Position numbers and translations under genes: made by a program. A DNA stretch of 37,196 nt, from contig UQVJ01000008.1 in the NCBI GenBank assembly GCA_900544455.1, positions 1 to 37,196 of the forward strand, in the 5' to 3' direction. The DNA is from an uncultured Eggerthella sp. (GTDB taxonomy: Bacteria; Actinomycetota; Coriobacteriia; Coriobacteriales; Eggerthellaceae). The notes beneath the pieces are model-generated. The model had not been told where the DNA came from. It searched no databases and saw nothing but the letters and a program-made list of their open reading frames with translations. Below, one piece after another: positions 15,801-23,282 of this stretch (positions are counted from its first letter, which is position 1; each line of letters starts with the position of its first letter).

Positions 15801-16876
15801 GAGGAAACCATGGTGCGCGCCAGAGGGCTCGGTGCTGGCTCAGGGCGCTTTCCGACCTCGAAACGAACACTAGAAACCGCATCCTCATCTTCAGCGATCA
15901 GGCCACCGCCTTTAACCAGACGGGAAGAAATATCGGTAACGGGAACCTTGTCGGCAACAGGTTTTCCTGTCAAAGCCGCAATAGCAGCTTTTGCCGCAGC
16001 AAGTGATTCTTGCGGTGACATCTCCGCTGCATATTCAAGAGATGCGCCTTCCGGCACAACGCCCGCAGCACGCGCCGCCTCTTCGCCGTGTACGCGATTC
16101 CCCTCTTCGACACTACGCTCTAGGGCTTCCTCTTGGCTTACCAGGCCATTTCCGACTTTACGTGCAACATCAAGCAGAACCGAAACGCCAGAAGCGTTAT
16201 TATTCGCAGACTGATTGAACGGAGCAACAATATGAAGTACGGAGCGAACCAAGGGAACGGCAAACAACACCGCGCAGATAACCAACAGGAACGTAAGAAT
16301 GGAGGATATAGCACCTGTATCGGCTGCGAACAGCGTAGAACGAAGCAAGAGAACGAATGCCGACACCACCAAAGCGATGGCACTTGCTTTCTGAAGAATG
16401 GGCAATGCTGCAGCGAAGGGGGGCCTTTCCTCCGTTAGAACCTTGCCGCTGTCGTAATTGGCAACCAAGATCACCTTACGGCGGCGGGCATTGGCACCAT
16501 TTGCCGGGGTGGGCTGATATTTAGCCACTACGTTCTGACTTGCGCCTGTCCTAAACAGACGTGAAAGTACGGGCTTTCCCGTAATCTCCAAGCCATAAAG
16601 AACCGCCGCAATAATCGAGAGAAGCAGCCAGAGTATGCCCAAAGAAGGAATGACAATGGAAAGAACAGCACCGAGCAAAGCAATGCCGAAACAAATGATA
16701 TTCGGGAGCTGATCGTTAGTTACGCACTGGAAGTCTTCCACTACCGTTGCGAAACCCGCCTCTTTCTGCATCTGATCGGCAAGATAGAGCGCAGCCCTCT
16801 GTTCCTCCTCGGTACCCGCAGGATGCGGACCTATCTCTTGCGTGAGATAGGCGATATCGTCGATTATTTCAGCCAT
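12857..16876 (-). CDS. Large membrane protein: degenerate M28 peptidase fold split by a ~940-residue disordered insertion
   Basis: The 1339-residue protein starts at ATG 16876 (AAAGGGG upstream). Residues 1-245 look like the front of an M28 aminopeptidase (EIGPHPAGTEEEQRAALYLADQM, VANYDSG at 138-144, NNNASGVSVLLDVAR at 225-239) but carry four membrane helices (about 60-80, 82-98, 165-182, 190-212). Residues ~250-1190 are low-complexity, acidic, Ala/Pro/Ser/Glu-rich, with a poly-Ala run, a basic patch (RLFSRFRKGKKRK) and few hydrophobics. Residues ~1195-1339 resume the M28 pattern (EVWFVGLGAEQHSHSG, NLEALGAG, HGIQAMTIAG). Zinc ligands appear lost: His becomes Asn140, the bridging Asp becomes Asn, Glu-Glu becomes Glu1207-Gln1208, and the final His is absent. 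Probably a non-catalytic scaffold with the insertion in the cytoplasm; function unknown. A perfect parS lies inside the 3' part. Confidence 0.75.
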   Translation of the reverse strand: MAEIIDDIAYLTQEIGPHPAGTEEEQRAALYLADQMQKEAGFATVVEDFQCVTNDQLPNIICFGIALLGAVLSIVIPSLGILWLLLSIIAAVLYGLEITGKPVLSRLFRTGASQNVVAKYQPTPANGANARRRKVILVANYDSGKVLTEERPPFAAALPILQKASAIALVVSAFVLLLRSTLFAADTGAISSILTFLLVICAVLFAVPLVRSVLHIVAPFNQSANNNASGVSVLLDVARKVGNGLVSQEEALERSVEEGNRVHGEEAARAAGVVPEGASLEYAAEMSPQESLAAAKAAIAALTGKPVADKVPVTDISSRLVKGGGLIAEDEDAVSSVRFEVGKRPEPAPSPLARTMVSSTLDEGAEKEIDSAEKGEVIIPKQQIAKKQAAEAAAAAAAAASKEVAQSAAPAPVVHVQASDTPSWAKIAQEKARANKPDAGKTPKVNRSRYADTVAARMMEHHASNPYGSPVAIPVSEPELAQSELSSKVRALQNEIESFSAPHADRGEEAKHSAEPAADGRYASLSAEDLAAEQEWHQNNTAAAPVERKPAPKPIASPAPWLDHKPEPEPATNVEEQPVPTQEAELDPALNHASAPVSHETLYEAAIEEVDELAGKDQADLEPIAEPEQQAIEEPVRGNERFESHEQGKPSPRPSVRHSQRLHRSVPRGNEVEEIEEELDSATSPMSPVEEFANAPEAYSANEEFSRSTTPSKRSAHSRHGGSLGDFFNNAVHSGTEKASQVQHSFASRLKSITSRKQSFEEEYPSDEYREEQPYNEDRYEEPVVSDGEEAYVDEYADQSEQTVSPSVTTSISPIDVSQFMDNEEFDDEDEPIRRIDDNASNMGVFHGSDDESTARIPAGRVQEETQDYAYGYSDEEQGDGYAEESLERTAPQPAVASPIMGMEEMVSPVSPIAEQADRSHQVIVLPDVTPARNVSGENLRHRAPMAEVNEGTSAGNKSLLSNMLPRIDGDTGTFNAAPAARSLNLPSFDTGSQSAVSATGSFSTVGGTGSFAPVGDELVSDVAPEERYIDDADDSAYDEEYTETGAFAGPGYVDMPKSRAGRLFSRFRKGKKRKEEEVSVNDWVDVDEDYNARSVGKARGDWSSFREEEDEFMDVDYRESDNRRGWNGGAFSLNRLRKGEDGRVDDVYHDEAAVYDSDGIVDANPALRIDGDGDTAEQINRELKKLQDFRHPDIDTEVWFVGLGAEQHSHSGINAFLEEHADEMKGAIIINLEALGAGALSCIEQEGAYKSYKISSRLKRVLRQASERSGVGYHTDRIVSRETAASVAMAHGIQAMTIAGMADGNTALYSADNDIIENIDPQALEDASNFVMAILKSI
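13025..13040. promoter_or_regulatory. parS site 2 (perfect, inside the large membrane-protein gene)
   Basis: TGTTTCACGTGAAACA, an exact 16-bp palindrome. It encodes Val-Ser-Arg-Glu-Thr at residues ~1278-1283 of the surrounding gene, in the C-terminal M28-like part. It lies about 290 bp from site 1. Confidence 0.93.
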
Positions 16877-17032
16877 GGAGAGCCCCTTTGTTTCCACGCT
16901 TATATGAGTAAGTAGCGATTGACATGGATATAGACTGTACAAGTATACGTCATTTGTCTCGTTTCGCCTTTACGTGAACCGTTTGTTCACCTTGTCTACT
17001 GCAATACACAAATTACCGCCCTTCTTTCCGCA

Positions 17033-17070
17033 CAAAAAACCTCCCATCCACTCATTGGAGATGGGAGGTT
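17033..17070 (-). terminator. Terminator of the coiled-coil membrane-protein gene
   Basis: AACCTCCCATC (17038-17048) pairs with GATGGGAGGTT (17060-17070); on the minus strand the stem is followed by TTTTTTG. The base of the stem overlaps parS site 3. The gap 16877-17032 has no promoter I can assign with confidence for the 16876 gene; TATACT on the minus strand near 16945 is a weak candidate. Confidence 0.85.
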
Positions 17071-17082
17071 TCACGTGAAACA
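17067..17082. promoter_or_regulatory. parS site 3 (one mismatch)
   Basis: GGTTTCACGTGAAACA differs from consensus only in the first base. Intergenic, overlapping the terminator arm of the gene at 17100-18350. Confidence 0.8.
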
Positions 17083-17099
17083 TATCGGTTAGCCGACTG

Positions 17100-18350
17100 C
17101 TAAGCCTGCCCAAGATACTCTCTTAAATAAGCATCATTCGAGGCAGCATCCGAACGAAGGGCGTCATAACGGGATACCAAATCGGCCGTTGCGCTGGCAT
17201 AAGCATCAACCACTGGCTGACTAAACTGCTTCGGCAATACCTTAGCCATTTCCACGGCCTCTTGATCGGCTTTGTTGTAGGCATCGTTATGAGACTCGGC
17301 GGTTGACTTATCTTGTATAAGGATTGCCGCATTGGAAGCAAGCGCTTCATTGGTTGCCTCGATCCGCTTGCTTACATACGCCAACGAAGCATCGTAGCTT
17401 GCCGCGGGATAGAAACCCTTCGCCTTAGCAATACAGTCCTTCGCCTTCGAGAATTGAGCTTGGGCAGAAGTGGTGAACTCGGTTGATTTCGCTACGTTGT
17501 CAGCTGTTGTGTCCGAGACAACGGTTGCCGCTTGCGTCAACAACGCATTCCCTTCCTGAATGCAGCTCCACGCCTCGTTCATGGCATCAATTCCTTGCTT
17601 TGCCGCAATATCTTCTTTCATTCGCTGATCGGCAACATCGAGAAGCTCCTCGCGAACGGCAATGGCATTCAAGGCTCGTTGGGCAGCTTCCTTGTCTCGC
17701 TGGGATCCATCGAGCTCCGACTCCGCCTTCTGGGCATACACGCGAGCCGACTCGAGCTGATCTTTGGCTTCAGGGATAGCAGCACTCAATTCCTGCGCAC
17801 GAGAAACCGTGTCGTCCCCAAACGTATCCTGAAAATACTTATCGATAGCAACCGTGGTTTCATCACTCTGTTCAACGAGTCCGCAAGCCTCACGCAGTAC
17901 GCCGACACTGGTGTTCAACCGCTCGTACTGCTGGTAAGCCCAGTATCCTCCCACGCCGATAGCGCCTATGCAAACAACAGACACAAACGCAACGCTAAAA
18001 CGTCGATACCACCTACGACGTTGCTTCCTGCGAGCTATTTCTGCCTGAGAATCCTCCCCTAAAAACGATTCACGTTCAGAAGGCTGCGGCTTCGTTTCTG
18101 CCGAATTTCGCTTAGTGGCCTTTTCTGCTTTTGAACTCTTTTCCTTGCTTCCCGCAGCCGAAGCGGCCTTCCCGAAGCTCGGAAGGTGCCACCTGGCACT
18201 ACGGGAAGGTTCATTTTGCGCTGCTGCTTTCTGCTCAAGGACATTCAGGGAAAGTTCATTGGGTTTTCCCTGCGAAAACTCTTTCAGGTGAAGAACCTGC
18301 GTTTCTTTATGCCCAAGACCTCGGCCACTGCGCTTTTTCTTGCGAGCCAT
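17100..18350 (-). CDS. Single-pass membrane protein with extracytoplasmic coiled coils, unknown function
   Basis: I do not recognise a family. The 416-residue protein has a very basic start (MARKKKRSGRG), a charged, probably disordered cytoplasmic segment to residue ~105, and a strongly basic stretch (ARRKQRRRWYRR) just before one membrane helix (~118-138). A long Ala/Glu/Lys/Gln-rich helical region with heptad-like spacing and about 275 residues outside the cytoplasm follows. The topology follows the positive-inside rule. The ATG at 18350 overlaps the stop of the upstream helicase gene as TGATG, so translation is probably coupled; a GTG one codon earlier is an alternative. A terminator and a parS follow. 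The layout resembles cell-envelope tethers, but no enzymatic motif is visible. Confidence 0.7.
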   Translation of the reverse strand: MARKKKRSGRGLGHKETQVLHLKEFSQGKPNELSLNVLEQKAAAQNEPSRSARWHLPSFGKAASAAGSKEKSSKAEKATKRNSAETKPQPSERESFLGEDSQAEIARRKQRRRWYRRFSVAFVSVVCIGAIGVGGYWAYQQYERLNTSVGVLREACGLVEQSDETTVAIDKYFQDTFGDDTVSRAQELSAAIPEAKDQLESARVYAQKAESELDGSQRDKEAAQRALNAIAVREELLDVADQRMKEDIAAKQGIDAMNEAWSCIQEGNALLTQAATVVSDTTADNVAKSTEFTTSAQAQFSKAKDCIAKAKGFYPAASYDASLAYVSKRIEATNEALASNAAILIQDKSTAESHNDAYNKADQEAVEMAKVLPKQFSQPVVDAYASATADLVSRYDALRSDAASNDAYLREYLGQA

Positions 18351-21300
18351 CACGAATGAGAACTTCCCGAGGCGGACACAAGGGACTCGACCGCCGCACG
18401 GTCGGCAACCTCAGCGACGATATCCGCGCAAGACATCATGACGATGTTGTTGCTCGGCAACGAATTCAGGAATTTCTTGCCGTAATACTTGGTTATCAGT
18501 CGCTTGTCAGCCAAAACCACGATACCGCGATCGGTGGATTTGCGAATAAGCCTCCCAACCGCCTGCTTCACCTCGATAACAGCATGAGGCAAAGAGTAAT
18601 GGGCCCAAGCACGATCGTCGCGCTGCTGACGCTCGCAGGAAAGGGGATCGGTGGGCAATCCGAAAGGCAACTTGGGGATAACAACACCCCTGAGCGTTGC
18701 ACCCGGGGCATCGAAGCCTTCCCAGAAACTCTTCAAAGCAAAAAGGCTCAGATGCTCGTCTTTCAAGAAGTCATCGCGAAGGCCCTTAACGGAAACACCC
18801 CATTTTTGGCACACCAGACGCAAGTCGTCTTCTTTCAAAGCGGGATGCACAACATCAAAGCACTGCTCCATTTCACGCCTGTTGGTGAACAGCGTGAGCG
18901 TCGAACCCCTCTGTGCCTTGTGCAGATCAACGAGGAAAGACTCCAACGTGGGGAGATAGGCAGGATCCTGAGGCTCCGGCATATCGGTTGGAACGTATAC
19001 TCGCATATTGGCATCAAAATCAAAGCTCGAATCGACCTTCAGCACATCAGCGCGAGAATCTTCCCCTTCATTGAAGCCAACCGCACGTTCAAATGCATCG
19101 AATTGGCCGTCAACCGCCAGGGTTGCCGAAGCGTATACAACACTGCGCGTTTCGGCATAAAGACTTTCGTTCAGCGATTTACCAACATCGAGCGGCTGAA
19201 CCGTAAAGATCTCGTCCAACGTGCCCTTTGTGCGATTGAGCCGAACCGAATACACATGATTATCGCTGTCATGGAAGAACATTTCGTCAAGGGCGTCATA
19301 GGCCTCCCTCAATTCAAGCGCAGCCAAGGCAAGTTCCCTTTGGGCGCTTGTGGTGTCTTCGATCTGCTCTGCATAAGCAACAATATCGCGACAAGCACGA
19401 ATCAGCTTTTCCAGCGTGTCGTATACCGCACGCGCACGGTTCACAACACCTCGATAGGTATCACCATGACGAATCTCGTCATTAAGCCAGAGGTCAAGAT
19501 ATTCGTATCCACGCGAGCGAGTCTTTGGATCGAACACCAGAAGATCTTTTGCGCCAAGGCAGAACTCTTCGGTTGCCATTGCGAATGCACCCGCACAGGT
19601 GCGCGCCTTGGCAATAAGGGACTCGTACAACGCACGACCTTCCTCTGGAGCCTGAGCACTACGCTCAACTCGAGAAAGAACATTGTGCGATCCTTCTCCA
19701 TTCACACGCAAAGCAAGCGCCCTCAGTGAATCAGAAGATACTGAAAGAGCAAGCGCGCGGCGCGCCTCTTCCTCTGCGCCATGGGCCTCGTCTACCGCCC
19801 AATAACGAATAGGAGGCAGCAACCCGCCTTCAAAACGGACATCCCAGAAAAGCAGACTGTGGTTTGTCACCACAACATCGCATCGCTGAGCTTGCTCTCG
19901 AGCGCCGTGAACAAAGCAGCTTCGTCCAAAGAAGGGACACTTATGACGCAAGCATTCGTTGCTTTTGGTTCCAATGCGCCAACGCGGAATGGCACGGTAG
20001 TCGATTTTCAGAGCATCCATATCGTCGTAGTCGCTCTGCTCCACGAACGATAGCAACCCCGCCAAAGCGGGAGCCTGGTTGATCTCCTGCTTACGATAGT
20101 GAATCACCGACGGCCCTTGGTTTACCAGGCCGTTCACCTTGCGAAGGCAAGGATAGTGATTGAATCCTTTCAGGGGAGCGCACGTGATACCAAGAGCCTT
20201 TGAGAGAAGCGGAAGCTCCTTGTGAACCAGCTGATCCAGCAATGCGTTGGTCTTTGTGGCAACACCTACAGTGATACCGTTTTTCTGTGCCGCCAAGGCA
20301 AGGGGAACCAGGTAAGCCATCGACTTGCCAACACCAGTGCCGGCCTCCACGGCGAGATTGCGAGACGATGCTAAAGCACGGTTTACCGCAAGGGCCATTT
20401 CCCGTTGCTCATCACGCGGCTCATATTCTTCGTACAAAGATCCCAAAAGACCCTCGGCAGAAAAGGCTTCGGAAATTTCCGCATCGGTCGCAAAAGAAAG
20501 CTCAGGGATTTCGCTACCCGAAGAGGGGAGCTTTTCGCCTGCGGGGGAAACGTCTGGAACATTAGCATCGGGACGCAAGGGGGCAGAAGCTTGAGCGACC
20601 GCGGCCTTACGAGAAGCACGCAAGTTGTACGGTCCCTCGCTAGCCTTCATCGCGGCAAGGCACTTGAATACACGCTCGGTGTTCCAAGTGTCGGTATCGC
20701 ACATGCCGGCGATATGCTGGAGCAAAGGGGTGGGCATGTTGTCGACCGCGGCCAAAAGCACCCGGTACACAAGACACGTTGCCGCCACGTCATCATCGGC
20801 ACGATGGGTAGAATCGGGCCCACCAAACGCACGCACTAAATCGAGCAGACGGTGAGAAGTAAGGCGAGGCAACGCGATTTTAGCCAGGTCGAGAGAATCG
20901 ATCCAGTAATTCTGCTTCAGTACTTCGCCTGTAGGATACTTGGTGCAGAACGTCCTATCGAAATTTGCATTGTGTGCGACTACATCGGAAGAACCAACGA
21001 ACTCCACCAAACCAGCAACAGCCGTGTTGGGGTCGGGGGCATTCGCCACATCTTCATCGCTAATGCTGGTAAGATGCGCAACTTCCTCGGGGATAGGCTT
21101 CCCGGGGTTTACGAAGGTTACGTACCAACCAGTGATTTCCCCATGAACCATGCGCGCAGCGGCGATCTGAATCAACTCGTCATGGTTGAATGAAAATCCC
21201 GTTGTCTCGGTATCGATAACAACGACATCTTCATCCAGTTCGCCAAACGAGTGCTCCTTCGCGTAGTTGCTAAGCGAATGGTAGCGATCGCGAATGCGTT

Positions 21301-21364
21301 GAGGAGTGTTTTCGAGAATATAAGTGTCAAGCCTTGAAGCGGCTTCTGCATTTTGTGTTTCCAT
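18350..21364 (-). CDS. dinG: Exonuclease-DinG type helicase (DnaQ-like 3'-5' exonuclease fused to XPD/DinG helicase)
   Basis: A 1004-residue protein. Residues ~45-205 are a DEDDh exonuclease: VVIDTETTGFS (Asp51, Glu53), HNANFD (131-136) and HRADDD (187-192). The helicase part has Walker A AGTGVGKS (341-348), iron-sulfur cysteines at about 406, 471, 476 and 483 (CLRHKCPFFGRSC), VTNHSLLF, a DEAH box WAVDEAHG (525-528 DEAH), and C-terminal motifs GFDAPGATL and QAVGRLIRKSTDRG. This matches Firmicutes-style DinG (exonuclease plus superfamily 2 helicase) involved in unwinding R-loops, D-loops or damaged forks. I chose ATG 21364 because the exonuclease fold begins soon after; it lacks a clear Shine-Dalgarno, and GTG 21415 is a possible earlier start. 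It is coupled (TGATG) to the membrane protein downstream and divergent from the gene at 21430. Confidence 0.88.
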   Translation of the reverse strand: METQNAEAASRLDTYILENTPQRIRDRYHSLSNYAKEHSFGELDEDVVVIDTETTGFSFNHDELIQIAAARMVHGEITGWYVTFVNPGKPIPEEVAHLTSISDEDVANAPDPNTAVAGLVEFVGSSDVVAHNANFDRTFCTKYPTGEVLKQNYWIDSLDLAKIALPRLTSHRLLDLVRAFGGPDSTHRADDDVAATCLVYRVLLAAVDNMPTPLLQHIAGMCDTDTWNTERVFKCLAAMKASEGPYNLRASRKAAVAQASAPLRPDANVPDVSPAGEKLPSSGSEIPELSFATDAEISEAFSAEGLLGSLYEEYEPRDEQREMALAVNRALASSRNLAVEAGTGVGKSMAYLVPLALAAQKNGITVGVATKTNALLDQLVHKELPLLSKALGITCAPLKGFNHYPCLRKVNGLVNQGPSVIHYRKQEINQAPALAGLLSFVEQSDYDDMDALKIDYRAIPRWRIGTKSNECLRHKCPFFGRSCFVHGAREQAQRCDVVVTNHSLLFWDVRFEGGLLPPIRYWAVDEAHGAEEEARRALALSVSSDSLRALALRVNGEGSHNVLSRVERSAQAPEEGRALYESLIAKARTCAGAFAMATEEFCLGAKDLLVFDPKTRSRGYEYLDLWLNDEIRHGDTYRGVVNRARAVYDTLEKLIRACRDIVAYAEQIEDTTSAQRELALAALELREAYDALDEMFFHDSDNHVYSVRLNRTKGTLDEIFTVQPLDVGKSLNESLYAETRSVVYASATLAVDGQFDAFERAVGFNEGEDSRADVLKVDSSFDFDANMRVYVPTDMPEPQDPAYLPTLESFLVDLHKAQRGSTLTLFTNRREMEQCFDVVHPALKEDDLRLVCQKWGVSVKGLRDDFLKDEHLSLFALKSFWEGFDAPGATLRGVVIPKLPFGLPTDPLSCERQQRDDRAWAHYSLPHAVIEVKQAVGRLIRKSTDRGIVVLADKRLITKYYGKKFLNSLPSNNIVMMSCADIVAEVADRAAVESLVSASGSSHS

Positions 21365-21429
21365 ACTAGTAAGACTATCATTTATGGAATTCTTTATCTC
21401 TAACGCCTGAATCACTTCTAGGAGAAAAC

Positions 21430-22074
21430 ATGTCAGATATTGGCTATTTTTCCACATACGCCCGCTTTGAAACCGAAAGCAAGGAAGATGCTGCGGCATT
21501 TCTTGGCGCAGACAACATAATTGGAGACGCATTCTCTATCGAACAGGAATACGTCGACGGCAAGCGCACTGCATGGATTGTGAACCCTTTCGGCAAACGC
21601 ATGGGCACCATCGACGAGAAAACTGCCGAAAAAGTCGATCTTTGCAACGCCAAAGGTTGGAACACCGTCGCCTTGCTTGCTCTTATTGCCTTCACCGAGA
21701 AGCCAGAGCCCGGCCTTTACTGGGGTCAGGTTCTTATCATTTCCTATGACCCCGAATACGAAGTCGCCTTCTCCACGTTCATAGAAAACATTGGAAAACA
21801 GCTTGGTGAAGGAATTCGCCCCGACGTTTCCCTGGGCAGCGACTCCCTTAAGAAGGTCGTCGAAACGCACGGTGAATGGGTTCCTTCAGGACGTGTACCC
21901 TTCCCTAACAAGAACAAGGGCACCGCTTGGGTAAAAACGCAGCGCACTGGAACAGAGCGTTTGGTAAAGCAAGCGCGTAAGGGAAACATGGGCTGCACGG
22001 TAATTAGCTGGATATTCCTCCTCGCCGTTGTCGCTCTTATCGTTTTCGGACTTCATTCTTGCGGAGCGTTCTAA
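21430..22074 (+). CDS. Conserved-looking protein with C-terminal membrane anchor, unknown function
   Basis: No family recognised. The 214-residue product has a soluble mixed alpha/beta N-terminal part (YARFETESKEDAAAFLG, WIVNPFGKRMGTID) and a middle region with an EKPEPGLYWGQVLIISYDPEYEVAF strand pattern. The C-terminal membrane helix at about residues 189-208 is followed by a short HSCGAF tail, giving a tail-anchored topology with the bulk in the cytoplasm. ATG 21430 has AGGAGA six nt upstream. It is divergent from the dinG-like gene with only 65 bp between starts, so the two likely share control sequences. It ends just before a perfect parS and a terminator. Codon use is like its neighbours. 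Confidence 0.75.
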   Translation: MSDIGYFSTYARFETESKEDAAAFLGADNIIGDAFSIEQEYVDGKRTAWIVNPFGKRMGTIDEKTAEKVDLCNAKGWNTVALLALIAFTEKPEPGLYWGQVLIISYDPEYEVAFSTFIENIGKQLGEGIRPDVSLGSDSLKKVVETHGEWVPSGRVPFPNKNKGTAWVKTQRTGTERLVKQARKGNMGCTVISWIFLLAVVALIVFGLHSCGAF

Positions 22075-22112
22075 CGTAGCCTCTACCCAGCATCGCCATA
22101 GACATCCTGCGA

Positions 22113-22128
22113 TGTTTCACGTGAAACA
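22113..22128. promoter_or_regulatory. parS site 4 (perfect)
   Basis: TGTTTCACGTGAAACA, part of a 24-bp perfect palindrome at 22109-22132, in the gap between two convergent genes. Confidence 0.94.
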
Positions 22129-22135
22129 TCGCAAC

Positions 22136-22174
22136 AAAAAACTCCTTGCCCACGAAAATGGACAAGGAGTTTTT
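22136..22174. terminator. Bidirectional terminator between convergent genes
   Basis: AAAAACTCCTTG (22136-22147) pairs with CAAGGAGTTTTT (22163-22174), with a short inner CCA/TGG pairing. It serves both the 21430 gene and ddl. Confidence 0.9.
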
Positions 22175-22199
22175 ACATTGTATACAGACAGATTGGAAC

Positions 22200-23141
22200 T
22201 TACTTTTCCAGAGCGTAGGAAATGAGCTTGGTGCAGAGCTCAGCAAAACCCATACCAGCCGCACGAGCTGCATCAGGAAGAAGAGACGTTGCCGTCATAC
22301 CGGGAATGGTGTTTGTTTCCAGAACCCAGAAATTTCCTTCGTTGTCTTTAATAAGGTCGCTACGAGAAACACCACGACACTCAAGCGTTTTATGGGCAGC
22401 AACAGCAAGCTCCATAGCTCGCTTAGTATCTTCCTCCGACAAGGGCGCAGGGCAGATGTGCTGCGAGCCCCCCTGAGCGTACTTTGACTCGAAGTCATAG
22501 AACTCATGGGAAGGAACGATCTCGATGACGGGAAGAGCGAACGGATCTTCATTGCCCAACACGGCAACGGTGAACTCTTCACCCGAAACGAAGCTCTCAA
22601 CAAACGCGCGTGTGTCCACCTGGAATACCTTGTTAATTGCATCTGCAATTTCCTCGGCACCTTCGCATAGGTACACACCCAAAGCACTGCCCTCTGTAGC
22701 GGCCTTCACAACGCAATGCGAGCCCACTTCCGAAATGATGGCGTCGATGTCGATATGATGAGAATCGAGCATCATAGAACAAGGGGTAGGGATGCCCGCA
22801 CGCTCATAACAGAGCTTCGTCTTAGGCTTATCGATGGCAGTGGCACTCGACCAAACACCAGGACCGATATAGGGAAGCCCGATGGTTTCCAAAAACCCTT
22901 GGATAGTGCCGTCTTCGCCGTACTTGCCATGAAGAGCCAGGAAAGCGACGTCAAAATCACCTTGTACCAGGGCGGACAAATCCTCTTTGTTGGCAGGGTC
23001 AAAAACAGTTACCGGAAAGCCCGCCTCAAGCAGAGCCTCCTTCGCCCCTTCACCGGAAGCGAGGGAAATGGAACGTTCGCCACTCTTGCCGCCTGCAAGC
23101 AGAGCAACGCGAATTTGTTTAGGATCGAAAGAACAAGACAT
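22200..23141 (-). CDS. ddl: D-alanine--D-alanine ligase
   Basis: The 313-residue ATP-grasp enzyme joins two D-alanines for peptidoglycan precursors in the cytoplasm. Visible motifs: GGKSGERSISLASG near the N-terminus, LALHGKYGEDGTIQGFLE, the ATP-binding VVKAATEGSALGV, and the omega loop FESKYAQGGSQHICPAP. Its Lys-Tyr pair is characteristic of D-Ala-D-Ala rather than D-Ala-D-Lac ligases. GVSRSDLI and LETNTIPGMTATSLLP complete the magnesium and product site. I chose ATG 23141 (MSCSF); ATG 23156 and TTG 23171 are in frame upstream, none with a strong ribosome binding site. It stands alone, ends at the shared terminator, and is divergent from rlmN. By this motif the organism should be glycopeptide-sensitive in its precursor chemistry, which is inference. 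Confidence 0.93.
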   Translation of the reverse strand: MSCSFDPKQIRVALLAGGKSGERSISLASGEGAKEALLEAGFPVTVFDPANKEDLSALVQGDFDVAFLALHGKYGEDGTIQGFLETIGLPYIGPGVWSSATAIDKPKTKLCYERAGIPTPCSMMLDSHHIDIDAIISEVGSHCVVKAATEGSALGVYLCEGAEEIADAINKVFQVDTRAFVESFVSGEEFTVAVLGNEDPFALPVIEIVPSHEFYDFESKYAQGGSQHICPAPLSEEDTKRAMELAVAAHKTLECRGVSRSDLIKDNEGNFWVLETNTIPGMTATSLLPDAARAAGMGFAELCTKLISYALEK

Positions 23142-23269
23142 GGTTCTCGCTTTCATACAAGTAAAGCCCAAGGTGCAGCCACCAAAAGGCTTGATACGTT
23201 AGCCGATAGTGAGTATAGCAAACGCACGTTACCACTCTGCTACCACCACGCGGTAACCACTTGGTTGCG

Positions 23270-23275
23270 TATAAT
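23270..23275 (+). promoter_or_regulatory. -10 box of a leaderless rlmN promoter
   Basis: A perfect TATAAT ends 7 nt before the rlmN ATG at 23283, so transcription should start at or within a base or two of the start codon. No Shine-Dalgarno is present in the remaining space. A recognisable -35 is absent. Confidence 0.6.
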
Positions 23276-23282
23276 ACTAGCT

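Noticed and set aside
22716..23282. 189-residue N-terminal extension of RlmN
   Set aside because: It would lie antisense to ddl; RlmN similarity begins at the ATG at 23283, just after a promoter -10 box.
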